A DNA stretch of 64,000 nt, from NCBI GenBank assembly GCA_002946415.1, contig NJPS01000065.1, positions 1 through 64,000 on the forward strand. Direction: 5' to 3'. Made by a program: the position numbers and the translations under genes. The stretch's first letter is position 1; each line of letters opens with the position of its first letter. The DNA comes from Rutstroemia sp. NJR-2017a BVV2. Lineage: Eukaryota > Ascomycota > Leotiomycetes > Helotiales > Rutstroemiaceae. The notes beneath the pieces are model-generated. The model saw only the letters and a list, made by a program, of their open reading frames with translations. It searched no databases and was not told the origin of the DNA. Below, one piece after another: positions 36,924 to 48,658 of the stretch.

Positions 36924-37631
36924 TCACCTCCCCCAAAGCACACCCATCCCCGAGCCCAAACCAACCAACACACCCACCCAAATCTCCAACCACGGAACCT
37001 CCCTACCCGCACTCCCCGAATCCCCCGTAAAAAGATCCGTAAAGTCATCCCACCCCTTCTCAAACCCATTCCTCCCATCCGTCGACTTCGTCATCGTATA
37101 ATTCCCCGTCGCCGACGCCGTCGCCTTTGTCGACGTTGTCGCTGCCCCTGCTCCCGCATTCATCATCGTCGTCTGCACGGCATCCCCCGCCGTCCTCGCC
37201 TCATTCGTCCCCGTCCCCGTCCCCGTCGTACTACTACTCCCACTCCCGCAACTCCCCGAAACAACAAACTCCCCACTCTCAAAACTCTGCTGCGCACCAT
37301 TCTCATCCGGCAGGTAAAGCACCAGCGCATACTCCTTTCTATCCTGCTCCTCTTCCGCGGTCGGCGTCCACGGCGTCCACACGAAACTGTCGACTGCCTT
37401 CGAGGCATCCGGTTGCCCGGAGCCCTGGTGCGAAATCAGGTTTGGGGAGGCGACGTCGATGATTTTGAAGGTGAGGCCCGAGGCGGCGGGCGTCCAGGAG
37501 ATGGTTATGGGGGTTGCGGGGAGGCAGGAGGGGAGAGAGGCGATTTGGAGGGTGGTGGTGGAGAGGGCGAGGGTGGGGAGGAGGAAAAGGAGGGGGAGGG
37601 AGAAGGAGGGGGAGATGGGGTGGAACATCAT
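36924..37631 (-). CDS. Secreted Ser/Thr-rich membrane-anchored protein
   Basis: A single exon encodes 235 aa. It begins with a typical signal peptide (SLPLLFLLPTLALS, cleavage near residue 23). The next 100 residues form a folded domain containing PITISWTPAASGLTFKI, VDSFVWTP and YALVLYLPDENGAQQ, and resemble small fungal extracellular-matrix proteins of the Kre9/Knh1-like type. A Ser/Thr/Gly-rich stalk follows. The end is a hydrophobic segment (WLEIWVGVLVGLGSGMGVLWG) that may be a membrane or GPI anchor, although it ends at a single Arg with no cytosolic tail. I do not recognise a specific gene; a cell-surface or wall role is inferred. Codon usage is heavily biased to third-position C in part of the gene. 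It converges with pex10. Confidence 0.7.
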   Translation of the reverse strand: MMFHPISPSFSLPLLFLLPTLALSTTTLQIASLPSCLPATPITISWTPAASGLTFKIIDVASPNLISHQGSGQPDASKAVDSFVWTPWTPTAEEEQDRKEYALVLYLPDENGAQQSFESGEFVVSGSCGSGSSSTTGTGTGTNEARTAGDAVQTTMMNAGAGAATTSTKATASATGNYTMTKSTDGRNGFEKGWDDFTDLFTGDSGSAGREVPWLEIWVGVLVGLGSGMGVLWGR

Positions 37632-38741
37632 GCGATGGGGGTTTTCGAGACGGGGTTGTATATTATGTGTTGCTGGACCGGCAGCTTATTCGTTTCGGGC
37701 TGAAGAATTTGAAAGTGGAAGATATAAGGAAAGAAGCGGCGGGTAAAAAAGAAAGAAAGCCTTACCGTCCACTCAGTATCTTATCGTCAAGAAAAGTATA
37801 CAAAAGCGAATGCTAATAATCGGATCTCCAGAATGGAAGATAAACTCAAGAAGATTGGGGACAACAAGAACTTAATACAACAAGGCAAACAAACAGCCAA
37901 GGTACACAACATGCTCAGCAAACCCCAAGCCCCAACCGTTACACAGCCAGAAGACGACCGACCATCTTCAACCTTCAGTTTCTTTACCACAGGCCACAGC
38001 TGCCACCCATCAGGTGATGAATTCAGTCCTAAACCGAGCCAAAGACAGGCTAGCAGTGACGATTAGGCCGTGTAAATACTAGAAGAGTCTAGCTACGAAA
38101 GAAACAGCGTATATGATGACATCAATGAACCAGAACATGTTGAGATTTAGAACAAGATTACCAATACCAACAGATAGCGGCGGCACATTAAAATGACGCC
38201 AGAGCCGCGATAGGTGTCAGTAGGAAGTAACGAGACAGCAGACCTTGTTTGCGCCACGGTCGTTTGAGGTTATCGGGTCGTTGGCAAGGCTGGCGCCAAC
38301 ACGGATTTGACGCCATTATCTCGACCATGAATTATGCTTGACTAGGCGAGACTTTCTCTTTTATCGTGCACTTGCAGATAATTATTCCCCCAGGGCGGAA
38401 AAGAGCAATGTTCTCGAAACAGAAGTATAACATGTGGAATTTATAAAGAAGAAGAAGCACCCATGGAAGGCTCGTCGCCTCCTAGAAGGATAAAATTTGA
38501 AGAATGTATTCTCTACCGCTAAGCCTGTCCTCGAAGCCCAGTTCTACCTCTAGGAAGCCGAATCACCCTTTCACTAAAGAGTGACTTTTCTCTAATCCTA
38601 ATCTCTCTAATGCAATATACCTTTTCCCCCTCATACCATAACCAACGCCTCCAATGCCCCCAGATAAAAAGAAAGACCTAATCAGTGTAATGGGAACACA
38701 CAACAATCATGATTCGCATTCGTAATCCATTACCCGATCAA
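37632..38741. other. Intergenic region upstream of secreted-protein gene
   Basis: 1.1 kb between the secreted-protein start and the Izh3 stop, both genes on the minus strand. A 77-aa plus-strand frame at 37833-38066 starts with ATG but has no homology I recognise, so it is not called. The rest holds no visible feature. Confidence 0.45.
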
Positions 38742-40309
38742 TTAATAAACTGCACAACCATTCTCCGCTCTAGCGAAAGCGCCAGCAAAGAACTCCTGCA
38801 TCGCCACATAATGGAACAGGATACCTCCTAGGACGGCGAAATGCCAGAGGTTGTGGCTTCCTCCAATGTAGTCGAAAGCACCAGGGCACCATCGTTCTGG
38901 AACCTGACTAGCGTAGACGAATGCTCCAACTAAATAGACTGTAATACTCTTCGCAAGAGGAGTATAGAACTCTGCAGTCCACGCACTGCCACGTGTGAGG
39001 TTGAGTTGAAGGACTGGGGCAAACCCTGTTGCGCCTAGTGTAACGTAGAAAGCCACACGTGCCCATGCCATGTCGGCACGGTTGAATGTTGGATGCCATG
39101 GGAGGATGACACCACCGATGCCTAAAGTTGCAGTTGTGGTCATGTAGACCCAGCGACTTACTGGTTCACAGTAGAAAGCAGTGTAGTCTGTTGTCATAAT
39201 CGAAGCGGCGATAAGAAGGGAGATGCCAGTGTAGTCGACACAGGCAAATCGTTCCATGAGGTTTCGGTCGGCCACGCTGTTCATGGTATGCCACATTGTG
39301 CTGCAGACGAGACACTTGCAAGCAGCGAAGAAAAAGCATGCAGCGATGAGAATGTCTGCTTTTGTGCTAAGTGAAAAGGCGTGACTGGTGGGGTAAAAGT
39401 AGAATGCGATCGATAGTACAATGAGTAAACCAATTGCATGTGACCAAATATTGACACTTTCGTTTGAGAGACCGAACATCGACTGTATGCATTCCAATTT
39501 CGACTCGGTGAAGCGATAGCCCTTGACGATGTGAGGGTTCACTCGCCAGGGTACGGGTAAATCTTCGTATCTGATGAGGCCATGCTTCTTCGCCGATGCG
39601 ATCGCATGTTCGATGTGTTCTTCCAAAGTTCCCGCTGCTTTCCTTGCTCGTTCGAATCCCTCATCGACAACCTCCCTTGCTCGACCAATTCCCTCATCTA
39701 CAACCCTGCGACCCTCGTCCATTAAACTTCCCGCAGCCCCTCTCAATCCCTGCTCTTTCATTTTGTATGCCCGAGCCTCGAAATCCGACAAGATACCCTC
39801 CAGCAATCCAATGCCAGTGTTGACCTTCCCATGTAATGTCTCATGGGCAGCTAGAGCATCCTGATACCTCGATTCGACCGTCTCAACCATAACTTTCGCC
39901 CTCCTTTTCCCGGCCCCTAATACCTCCCCAGAAACTTGCGAACATCTCGCTCTCACAGCTTGCAGCGTCGCATACGCTCTAGAAATACTCGCATCAAAGG
40001 TAAGTTCTCCGTACTTTTCAAGGAAGTCTAATCTGCGCTCGAGTTCGGATAAGAAGACATCGACCTATTCCTCCCATCAGTATGTGGCGCAGACTTATGA
40101 CGCAAACAACGGCATTCCCGTGAAAAACACACCTTGAGCATTAAACCCTCCTCACCATCCATAACTTGGTCGGAGTTCGATCGTCGCGGGTGAAATGACG
40201 AATGTCGTCTCCTGTTCCGAGGCGTTGACTGTTCTCTTCCGGAAGCTTTCGCAATGGTGGTTTCGTCCTGGTAGGACTCCACCGTTAGAGAGGGCGAAGC
40301 GCAAACCAT
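38742..40309 (-). CDS. izh3: PAQR / hemolysin-III family membrane protein, Izh3-like
   Basis: Two exons, 40309-40133 and 40064-38742, give 499 aa in phase. Residues 1-60 are basic and Ser-rich. Residues about 60-230 are mostly helical and charged (FLSELERRLDFLEKYGELTFD, then repeated RRVVDEGIGRAREVVDEGFERARK). The C-terminal 260 residues form the seven-helix PAQR core with the family motifs VNIWSHAIG, CSTMWHTMNS, DYTGISLLI and GSHNLWHFAVLGGILFHY, whose His residues are expected zinc ligands. The long N-terminal extension distinguishes the Izh3 type from the shorter Izh1/2/4. Yeast Izh proteins affect zinc homeostasis and sterol-related signalling in the ER or plasma membrane. The start at ATG 40309 is the best in frame; an upstream exon cannot be ruled out. 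Confidence 0.9.
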
Positions 40310-41525
40310 GGTTCGTAGGCGCAATGCTCCTTAGTCTTGGCTGCAGTACCAACTGAGAATATGATGAGAAAGTACTTTCACTGTCAAACGCAGTGTAGCA
40401 TGAGGTGTATGTAGTTGGAAGCGGCAAGAGTGGGAAGCGTATTCAATCGGGGAGACTGTTAATATAAGGAGAGGGAGAGCGAAACGAATATATGGATCCA
40501 GGGTACAGCAAGAGTAATGGCGCGGAGAAGTGCGAGCAAAGACAGTCCAAGAGTACCAAGTCCCACGAGAGTTCAATAAGAAAGTCGATTGGCCGTGCTG
40601 AGAATCATAAGTTCATGCTCCGTTTGAAGTACGTTAAAGTACATGCGCAGGAGAGTTAAATTCCGAGGGGTCGGTGGTAAGGATATCCGGAAACGGCAAG
40701 ACTTGGAGTATTGCGGGTACTTTTCAGTACCTCGCAGTGGCTGGAAAATTAATTGTTGAGGTCCGGCAATTTCTTGGTGTTTTGGCAGGTATTCGTAATT
40801 CGATTAAGTTATTCAAATAACAAGTGACTTAATTATCCGCGATGGATGCGGATGCAGATGCGTCTGATGGTCTGACTGAGAGGTCGTAAATGCTTTAAAT
40901 ATTCTCCAATCATTTAGCTAGACAGCTCACTCGAAAGCGCTCGAAGTCAATTGAATAGTCTGCTGTGTAAGACCCTTTTCACATCCTCACCCCTCCACTG
41001 AGACAACCCTTTGTGCTGCATTTAGCATCTACGTGCAGGCAGCCTTATCTATATTTCGCCACTGCGCTGCACCGTCCCTCAATCGAAGCCATGGAACCTT
41101 GGAACCTTGGAACCTGGGAACCTGGGAACCTGGGAATATGCGGCAAATGCGCAATCTAGCATGTGAAGAACCCTTTCGGACCCTGTTCCTGTAGATGAAC
41201 ATGTCCAAACAAATCACAATGCCGCAAATCGCCGACGCCTAATGGGAAAAATGATCCACAGAATGAAAGATTCAAGTTTTACATTAGAAATTGATTCTAC
41301 GAAGTATAGTTAGTTGAGTCAAATAAAATCAATATGCAGTAATTATTTACTACCCCAATTGAAAATGCCAAGATTCGTACCAACTGGGAAGTTCCATTAT
41401 GAGACTTCTTCTATGAAGTCAGAGTATTAAAATATCTACTAGAATGAACCCCATAACTCCTATATATGTATCATCTCCATCATGGATTTCGTCCTTCCTG
41501 TCCGTACACCGCCATTAACCGTCGA
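40310..41525. other. Intergenic, izh3 promoter and cyp51 3' flank
   Basis: 1.2 kb between two minus-strand genes. It contains a clear 8-bp tandem repeat at 41093-41136 and AT-rich sequence from 41270 to 41420 near the cyp51 3' end. No gene is visible. Confidence 0.5.
41093..41136. repeat. Tandem repeat, 8-bp unit ggaacctt/ggaacctg
   Basis: Five and a half copies of an 8-bp unit: two copies of ggaacctt, three of ggaacctg, then ggaa. The switch of the last base partway through suggests stepwise expansion. It lies about 390 bp beyond the cyp51 stop codon and about 780 bp upstream of izh3. Confidence 0.9.
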
Positions 41526-43205
<1,680 letters not shown>

Positions 43206-43829
43206 CTTATCTGGACAACTATACGAAGAAGAATGAATGTAAATAAAGTGAAAAAGAAAGTTCACAAAGAGTTGTCTAACACAGCGAACATCGACATTTA
43301 AATGGGATATTTCTTCAAGGGGTACCTGACAGCTGGAGACGGAATTGAATGGCGTTGATTGGCTGAAGTTAGATTCGTGTTCGTACCTTAAATTCTCGCT
43401 TCGAAATTCCGCTGCAGACTGTTTTGGCCGGTCTTGATTGGATCCGGCGGGGTGTAAGTCGTACGAGCAATGAGGATCGACCTCATAGAACACACCATTT
43501 ATCATTGATGCATTACCACACCCATGGTATGATGATCTTGGAAGCTCTCAGGGCTGTCATATTCTGTCTGCACTTTGTAGAATTGCGGTGATGAAGGCGG
43601 TGATTAAGGAGACTAGTTTTCCATTTGAACGTGCTGCAGTACGTACTGTACTATCTCTCCCTGCTGTATTACGCTTTGCTCTGCTATACTGATGTCCCTT
43701 GGCAACCATTACCTACCCCAAGATCATAATACACTTTTCGTATGCTAATGTACAAATAAACGATAGCCCGTTCCCATTCGCCTTCCTAACCCTGTATCCA
43801 TGAACCAATGAAGTAGTCTGTCGAGTATA
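43206..43829. promoter_or_regulatory. cyp51 promoter region and DGAT2 3' flank
   Basis: 624 bp upstream of cyp51, downstream of the DGAT2 stop. It should contain the cyp51 promoter. I see no tandem duplication of the kind known to raise CYP51 expression in azole-resistant fungi. A TCGTATG heptamer near 43738 resembles the sterol-response core TCGTATA only partly. Confidence 0.5.
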
Positions 43830-45596
43830 TCACTCGACTATTTGTAGCTCATCCTGCCTATTAGGAGCAAAATCATCCTTCCACTGATCCCACAACCTTT
43901 CAAGTTCCGTAACATACTCCTCGTGCAATCTGTCGATCTCTTCTTGCGCTGGCTTTGGGTTCTGTGCCACCTTGATTGGTCGTCCAACCACGATGTTTAG
44001 CGGTCTGCGGTAGGGCATGAGGCCGACATCATAGTTGAATACACCTCTGGCATGGAAGAGAGGAACAGTGAATCCAAGCATCTTCTTCACAAGGAGTTGG
44101 AACTTGTGGATCCTGGGATGTGTATCCGCAGAGAACTGATCATACAGATCATTTTCGCCAAATGCTAAAACGGGAACCAAATCCGCACCAGTGCGAAGCG
44201 CCATCTTCACAAACCCCTTACGACGCTTGAGCACTAACCTCAGGCTGTATGGCTGTGCATCTAGTGATTCTCGGGCGCCTCCAACGACAATGGTAATTGC
44301 GCGTCCCATGCCCTCCTATGAAGTAGAGTCAGTATGTCCAAATTAAGACGGACTGCTTGTAACATACCTTGTTAGGTCCGCCCTTTGACAGTAGGTTCTC
44401 GCAAGACTGCCTAGAAACAGACGCTAAACCCATCGCTAGGGCGTAGTCACGATACACTGGTATCCTGAAGTTGGAGTCTAGTGTAAGTAGAGTATTTTTG
44501 ATGCCGGGAAAGAGTTGAGAAAACCCAAGAGCTTCCGTCGCAAATGCTGCAAAAGCACCGTGGGAGATAATGCCATGAGGGTGATAGCCGAAGATGTACT
44601 TTCGTGTTGGTGGAAGTTCTTGGGTTTTGTGTAGCCTAGCTGGAAAGTAGGACGCGAACAAAGACCATATAGGGAGAGATCTCAAAAAGTCTGAGCGATG
44701 GGAAAGAGTCCCGGATGTAGAAGCTTTGGAAACCGTACAATAAATCATATATGGAATCAATAGCGGCCAGAAGAGTGGTATTGCGCAAAGGAAGAAGAAT
44801 GTGGAGACGCAAAGGGCGATGCAGAGAGTATGGAAAAGAACAAGTAAAGTCTGCAGCCTCCTTTTGAGTGGAACATTCATCGGTGCCCATCGTATACCAC
44901 TTGTCTGCCATCTCTGCCCTGCTTGTCTCCCACTCACAAGTGTTTCGTCCTTACGTTTAGGTCCGCCATCGCGACCTTTTGGAAGTACTTTCTCGTAGTC
45001 ATCCGAGGGTTTCACGCTTATGAGATTGCTTCCATTTCGTTCTCCTTGGATTTTCTCAAAGACAGTGGTATTCTTGTCATCCTTCTGAACCTTTGACGAC
45101 CCCTTTGTATCTTTGTGGTCACTGCCATTCGCCTGATTTGCATCGTTTTTCTGTAAGGAAGGCTTTCGATACTTGTTTCGCGGTGGGCTCTTAGGAGTAT
45201 CGTCGATACCCTTCCAGAAGTTAGCGCGTGAGTTATTTAACAAGGTTAGGCACGAACCGTCGCAGAATACTCTGATTTGGATTCCTGTCTCTCAATTTGC
45301 GGTCGGTTTTCTTTGCCTTCCGCAGTGATAGGGGATTGCGTGGACCCCGAGCTTCCTGTATCTAAGATCCGCAACACTGATGCTTTGTGCTTGGGGCCAT
45401 TCTCGGCAGCGCCATTTCCTAGTGTGCCGTTTTTCTCTGTGGTCCCATTCGACCGGTCCCCGTTCCTTGCTCCATTTACATGTCCGTCTGTTGACGCTGG
45501 CGATTCTTCTACAGCATCGGCGTAAGTTTTGGGTGGAAGGTATTGCTTTTCGCGTTCTTCAGGCAGAGCCGGTTCGGCCAATGTTGGTCCCGCCAT
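43830..45596 (-). CDS. dga1: Diacylglycerol O-acyltransferase type 2
   Basis: Three exons, 45596-45258, 45210-44368 and 44315-43830, give 555 aa with phases closing. The first 210 residues are disordered, rich in Asn, Gly, Lys and Asp, and much longer than in yeast Dga1. A hydrophobic hairpin follows at about 235-275 (TLLVLFHTLCIALCVSTFFFL, PLFWPLLIPYMIY). The catalytic core has YIFGYHPHGIISHGAF (HPHG near 320), the block IPVYRDYALAMGLASVSRQSCENLLSKGGPNK, EGMGRAITIVVGGARESLDA, RRKGFVKMALRTGADLVPVLAFGENDLYDQ and VGRPI. These are standard DGAT2 motifs. The enzyme makes triacylglycerol from diacylglycerol and acyl-CoA at the ER and lipid droplet. The donor of intron 1 (gttcgt) is less usual, but the ctaac branch and phase fit. 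It lies next to cyp51, another ER lipid enzyme. Confidence 0.95.
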
Positions 45597-46546
45597 TGAA
45601 TGAAACGTCGTGTTTTTAATTGTAAAGAAACACAGCGAAACAGACAATGAGAAGAGAAGATGTCAATTGATGATGGCGATTGTTAGAGAAGGCAAGAATG
45701 ACTTTGAAGGAAGCACTGAAGTTTGCGCTCAGCGTCCTAGTTTGCATTCCATCTAACTTAGATTGAAGAAAGCACGACCTATGACGTGCACTCAGGCTAC
45801 CGGCCGATTATCCGAGCCCCAAGGATCGCCTCAACTAATCTTATTGTAGAATTGGTACGCTCTTCCGTCCCTGAGCAGGAGAAAGCTTGTTTAGCAGATC
45901 ACGGTGCACTCTGCAACTATTAATTGGGGTTTCATAGTATCTGCTGAGTTTTGGATCTTCATGATCACAGTCCAGCTTGTAAGTGCTAGACATAGCTACA
46001 GCCCTCGATATGTCGATAGAAGCCGAGTGATCTCTATTTCTCTACATTGCTTTCACTTCGTACTTCCTTAGTCTAAAAGAATCACAGAGTCAAAAACAAG
46101 ACAAGTATAGCGGGTCAAATTATCATTCAAACATGCAAAGAAAACGTGAAGCGCTGTTTTCTTCCCAGCTACAGCAAAAGTATAAATACATATCTCATAT
46201 CCTCCAATATCTGACCTTCTCACAAACCCTCGAACCTTTTGATCCGACCTCTCATAGTTATAAGATATTATGAAAGAAAACAGCGTGCTGGTAACGAGAG
46301 TAACCCCGTCAGCTCTATGAAAAAAGTAGTGCTACTTTTTTGTTTTTGAATATCCCAAAACAATACCTCCCATAGTGAACGCCTCGGCCACCACGATTGA
46401 CAGAAAATTCATGCGGACATGTCGATGGACAAGTGAAGCGTATCGTGACTCCTTATTTTCGCTACCCAACGCCGTGATATCATTGTACACCAGCTAATAT
46501 TTGGCATAGAACGACTTCGTATGCTTGCGTCCTATGGGTATCGTCG
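45597..46546. other. Intergenic, DGAT2 promoter and C2H2-gene 3' flank
   Basis: 950 bp between two minus-strand genes. I see no open frame with domain support and no repeat. It should hold the DGAT2 promoter on its left side and the zinc-finger 3' UTR on its right. Confidence 0.5.
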
Positions 46547-48658
46547 CTACGATTGCGTCGTTTCTTGGCTTTGTTTTTGAGAAGTCAGCTGATTACTGAG
46601 TGAGAGAACTTCTTCGGATAATCGGTTGATCTTCTCCTCCTGAGCCTTTATCTTCTCTTCCTGGCTTTTCTCTTTGCTTTCCATAGCGTGAACCTTTTCA
46701 GAAAGCTGTTTAACCTTATCTTCAAGTGATTGAACATAGACCCAAACTCGTTCCCCCGAAGCGAACAGGTTACTGCTATCACCGCTACCCTGTTGGCTTG
46801 GAGGTCCACGATTGGGTGCAGGGTTTCCAGCTTGAAACAACGAGGTAGGAGATGTGGCAGAGAGCTGTTGCGTTTGTTGTGACTGTCCACCTCCAGGGCT
46901 GTGCTGATTCGTAATCTGGCTTCCAAGTGTAAATCTAGTATCAGGTGGGGCCAGACCAGTGAGGGCAGGTAATTTTGGCCCTTGGGTGCTATGAGGTGAT
47001 GGCAGCGACATTCCCGGTGGCGAAGCCCTACCCGATTGATGACGGCCAAAGTGCTGTTGCTGAAACTGGGTTGTCAGACTGGGTGATCGTTGGCGGCCAA
47101 TTGCACTAGGATCGTGGCCAAGTTGATGTGAATGCATGGCAGATGGACTAAGTGGCTTAGGGCTTTCAGTAATACCACTCTGAGAGTACATAGAACCCCC
47201 ATTGTTGCCAAGGGACATGCTGTTGTTTGTCCCAATGACATTGTTTTGCATACTAGGTGATGTAGCAGTGCTAGATGAGCCTCCGCGTTCGCCGCCTGGA
47301 GGGTATAAGCTACCCGTGGTAGGATTAGGTCTAGGGCCAGCAGGAGGATATGTGCTTGGGGTTCGTGAATGTGAAGTATAACTATCCTGTGCGCCGGAAT
47401 TACCAGCGCTATGGGGTGCTTTGATGCTAGGCAGACTGAATCGACGATGGTCCTCCTCAGATATCTCTGACTCATTTGGATGGGGTGTACCATTTGTGTA
47501 CATGATCCCATCCATCCCGGTATCATCGCCTTCTCCAGTGTTAGCACCATCGAAGTCTTCCTCGCCCCCGAAACTACCCATGCTGGCCCTTCTACCTGCG
47601 CAGCCACCAAGGCCTTTACTGTGACGGGCCAGAGCATCGCCACGTGCAAACTTCCGATCACATTTGGGACAGATATGCGGCCGCTCTCCCGTATGTAGTT
47701 TCATATGGCGCTTCAAATCATGCAATCTGCGGAAACGCATGGAACAAGATTGGCATACATAAGGTTTTTCTTGGCTATGAGTCAGGAGATGACTTTTGAG
47801 ATTATGGTGGCGAGTGAATTCGGTCTCGCAATATGGGCATTTGTGTTTCTTTTGGGATGGTGACCTTGGTGCGAGTTGTTGGTTATGTCCAGGCATAGGT
47901 AAGCTCATACCGCGTGGAGGATATTGCGATGGATCCACCTGTGCCAGGTTGCCGGGAAACGACAATGCTTTATTTCCAGGCTGCTCATCTGTCGCTCGGA
48001 GCTGATTGGTGGCAGACCTACTGTCTCTATTTTCCGCCTCGATCGCACTGGTTAAAGCGGCCGGGCTAGCAACAGATGTTGAATTCGCCGTCGCAGTTTG
48101 CGCGGTGCTACCTAAACTCGCAAGGCTGGTCACACTTGCCGGGCTTGTCTCTGGCTTGTCATCAAATTGCATTGGAGTTGGTATTGTTATGGCGTTTGCA
48201 GCTGCAGACATACCCTCGCTCATAGCAGTCGTGGCAACAGGAGCATCTTGCGGTTTGCTCATACTGATGCCTCCGCCTGCTAGAAGAGATGTCAGAGCCT
48301 TGTGGCCTGGATTTTCGCTCATGGCACCTGCTTGATTCTTCTCTGTCTCTTGTCTCTTTAGCCGTTCGTCTTCGAATGCGGCCGTTCCGGTAAGAGGTAT
48401 AGCGGCAAACCCAGGCGACAATGCACCATCAAAACGCGGTGATTTTGCAGGTGATACTCCCAACCCCGCGTTAGCAATTGAAGTCAGACTCTCCGGCACC
48501 TGCGTCTGCTCCGGTCGACTTCGCTTCAATGACTTTGTTCTCGTAGGTTCGGGTTCTGGGTGATTTAGGGTGATGGTAGAGGGTGTAGTGGCGGGGTCTG
48601 ATAACGTCGCGGTAAAGACAGGTGCTGTCGCAGGAATTGCTACTTGTTCTGATGCCAT
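46547..48658 (-). CDS. C2H2 zinc-finger transcription factor with C-terminal coiled coil
   Basis: A single exon encodes 703 aa. The N-terminal 270 residues are low complexity, rich in Ala, Thr, Pro and Ser, with an LKRSRP basic patch. Three tandem C2H2 fingers span about 274-353: KCPYCETEFTRHHNLKSHLLTH, then YVCQSCSMRFRRLHDLKRHMKLH, then HICPKCDRKFARGDALARHSKG. The second and third fingers are joined by the classic TGERPH linker. A conserved-looking GGCAGRRASMGSF follows. The next 270 residues are Ser/Pro/Gln-rich. The last 65 residues form a heptad coiled coil (VYVQSLEDKVKQLSEKVHAME, EEKINRLSEEVLSLSNQL), so the protein probably dimerises. A nuclear DNA-binding regulator is likely. I recognise this finger arrangement as conserved in Pezizomycotina but cannot name the gene. 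Confidence 0.88.
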   Translation of the reverse strand: MASEQVAIPATAPVFTATLSDPATTPSTITLNHPEPEPTRTKSLKRSRPEQTQVPESLTSIANAGLGVSPAKSPRFDGALSPGFAAIPLTGTAAFEDERLKRQETEKNQAGAMSENPGHKALTSLLAGGGISMSKPQDAPVATTAMSEGMSAAANAITIPTPMQFDDKPETSPASVTSLASLGSTAQTATANSTSVASPAALTSAIEAENRDSRSATNQLRATDEQPGNKALSFPGNLAQVDPSQYPPRGMSLPMPGHNQQLAPRSPSQKKHKCPYCETEFTRHHNLKSHLLTHSQEKPYVCQSCSMRFRRLHDLKRHMKLHTGERPHICPKCDRKFARGDALARHSKGLGGCAGRRASMGSFGGEEDFDGANTGEGDDTGMDGIMYTNGTPHPNESEISEEDHRRFSLPSIKAPHSAGNSGAQDSYTSHSRTPSTYPPAGPRPNPTTGSLYPPGGERGGSSSTATSPSMQNNVIGTNNSMSLGNNGGSMYSQSGITESPKPLSPSAMHSHQLGHDPSAIGRQRSPSLTTQFQQQHFGRHQSGRASPPGMSLPSPHSTQGPKLPALTGLAPPDTRFTLGSQITNQHSPGGGQSQQTQQLSATSPTSLFQAGNPAPNRGPPSQQGSGDSSNLFASGERVWVYVQSLEDKVKQLSEKVHAMESKEKSQEEKIKAQEEKINRLSEEVLSLSNQLTSQKQSQETTQS

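Noticed and set aside
37833..38066. 77-aa plus-strand ATG frame with a hydrophilic product
   Set aside because: It has no recognisable domain, no splice or conservation evidence, and lies in the likely promoter of the secreted-protein gene. Chance frames of this size are common here.
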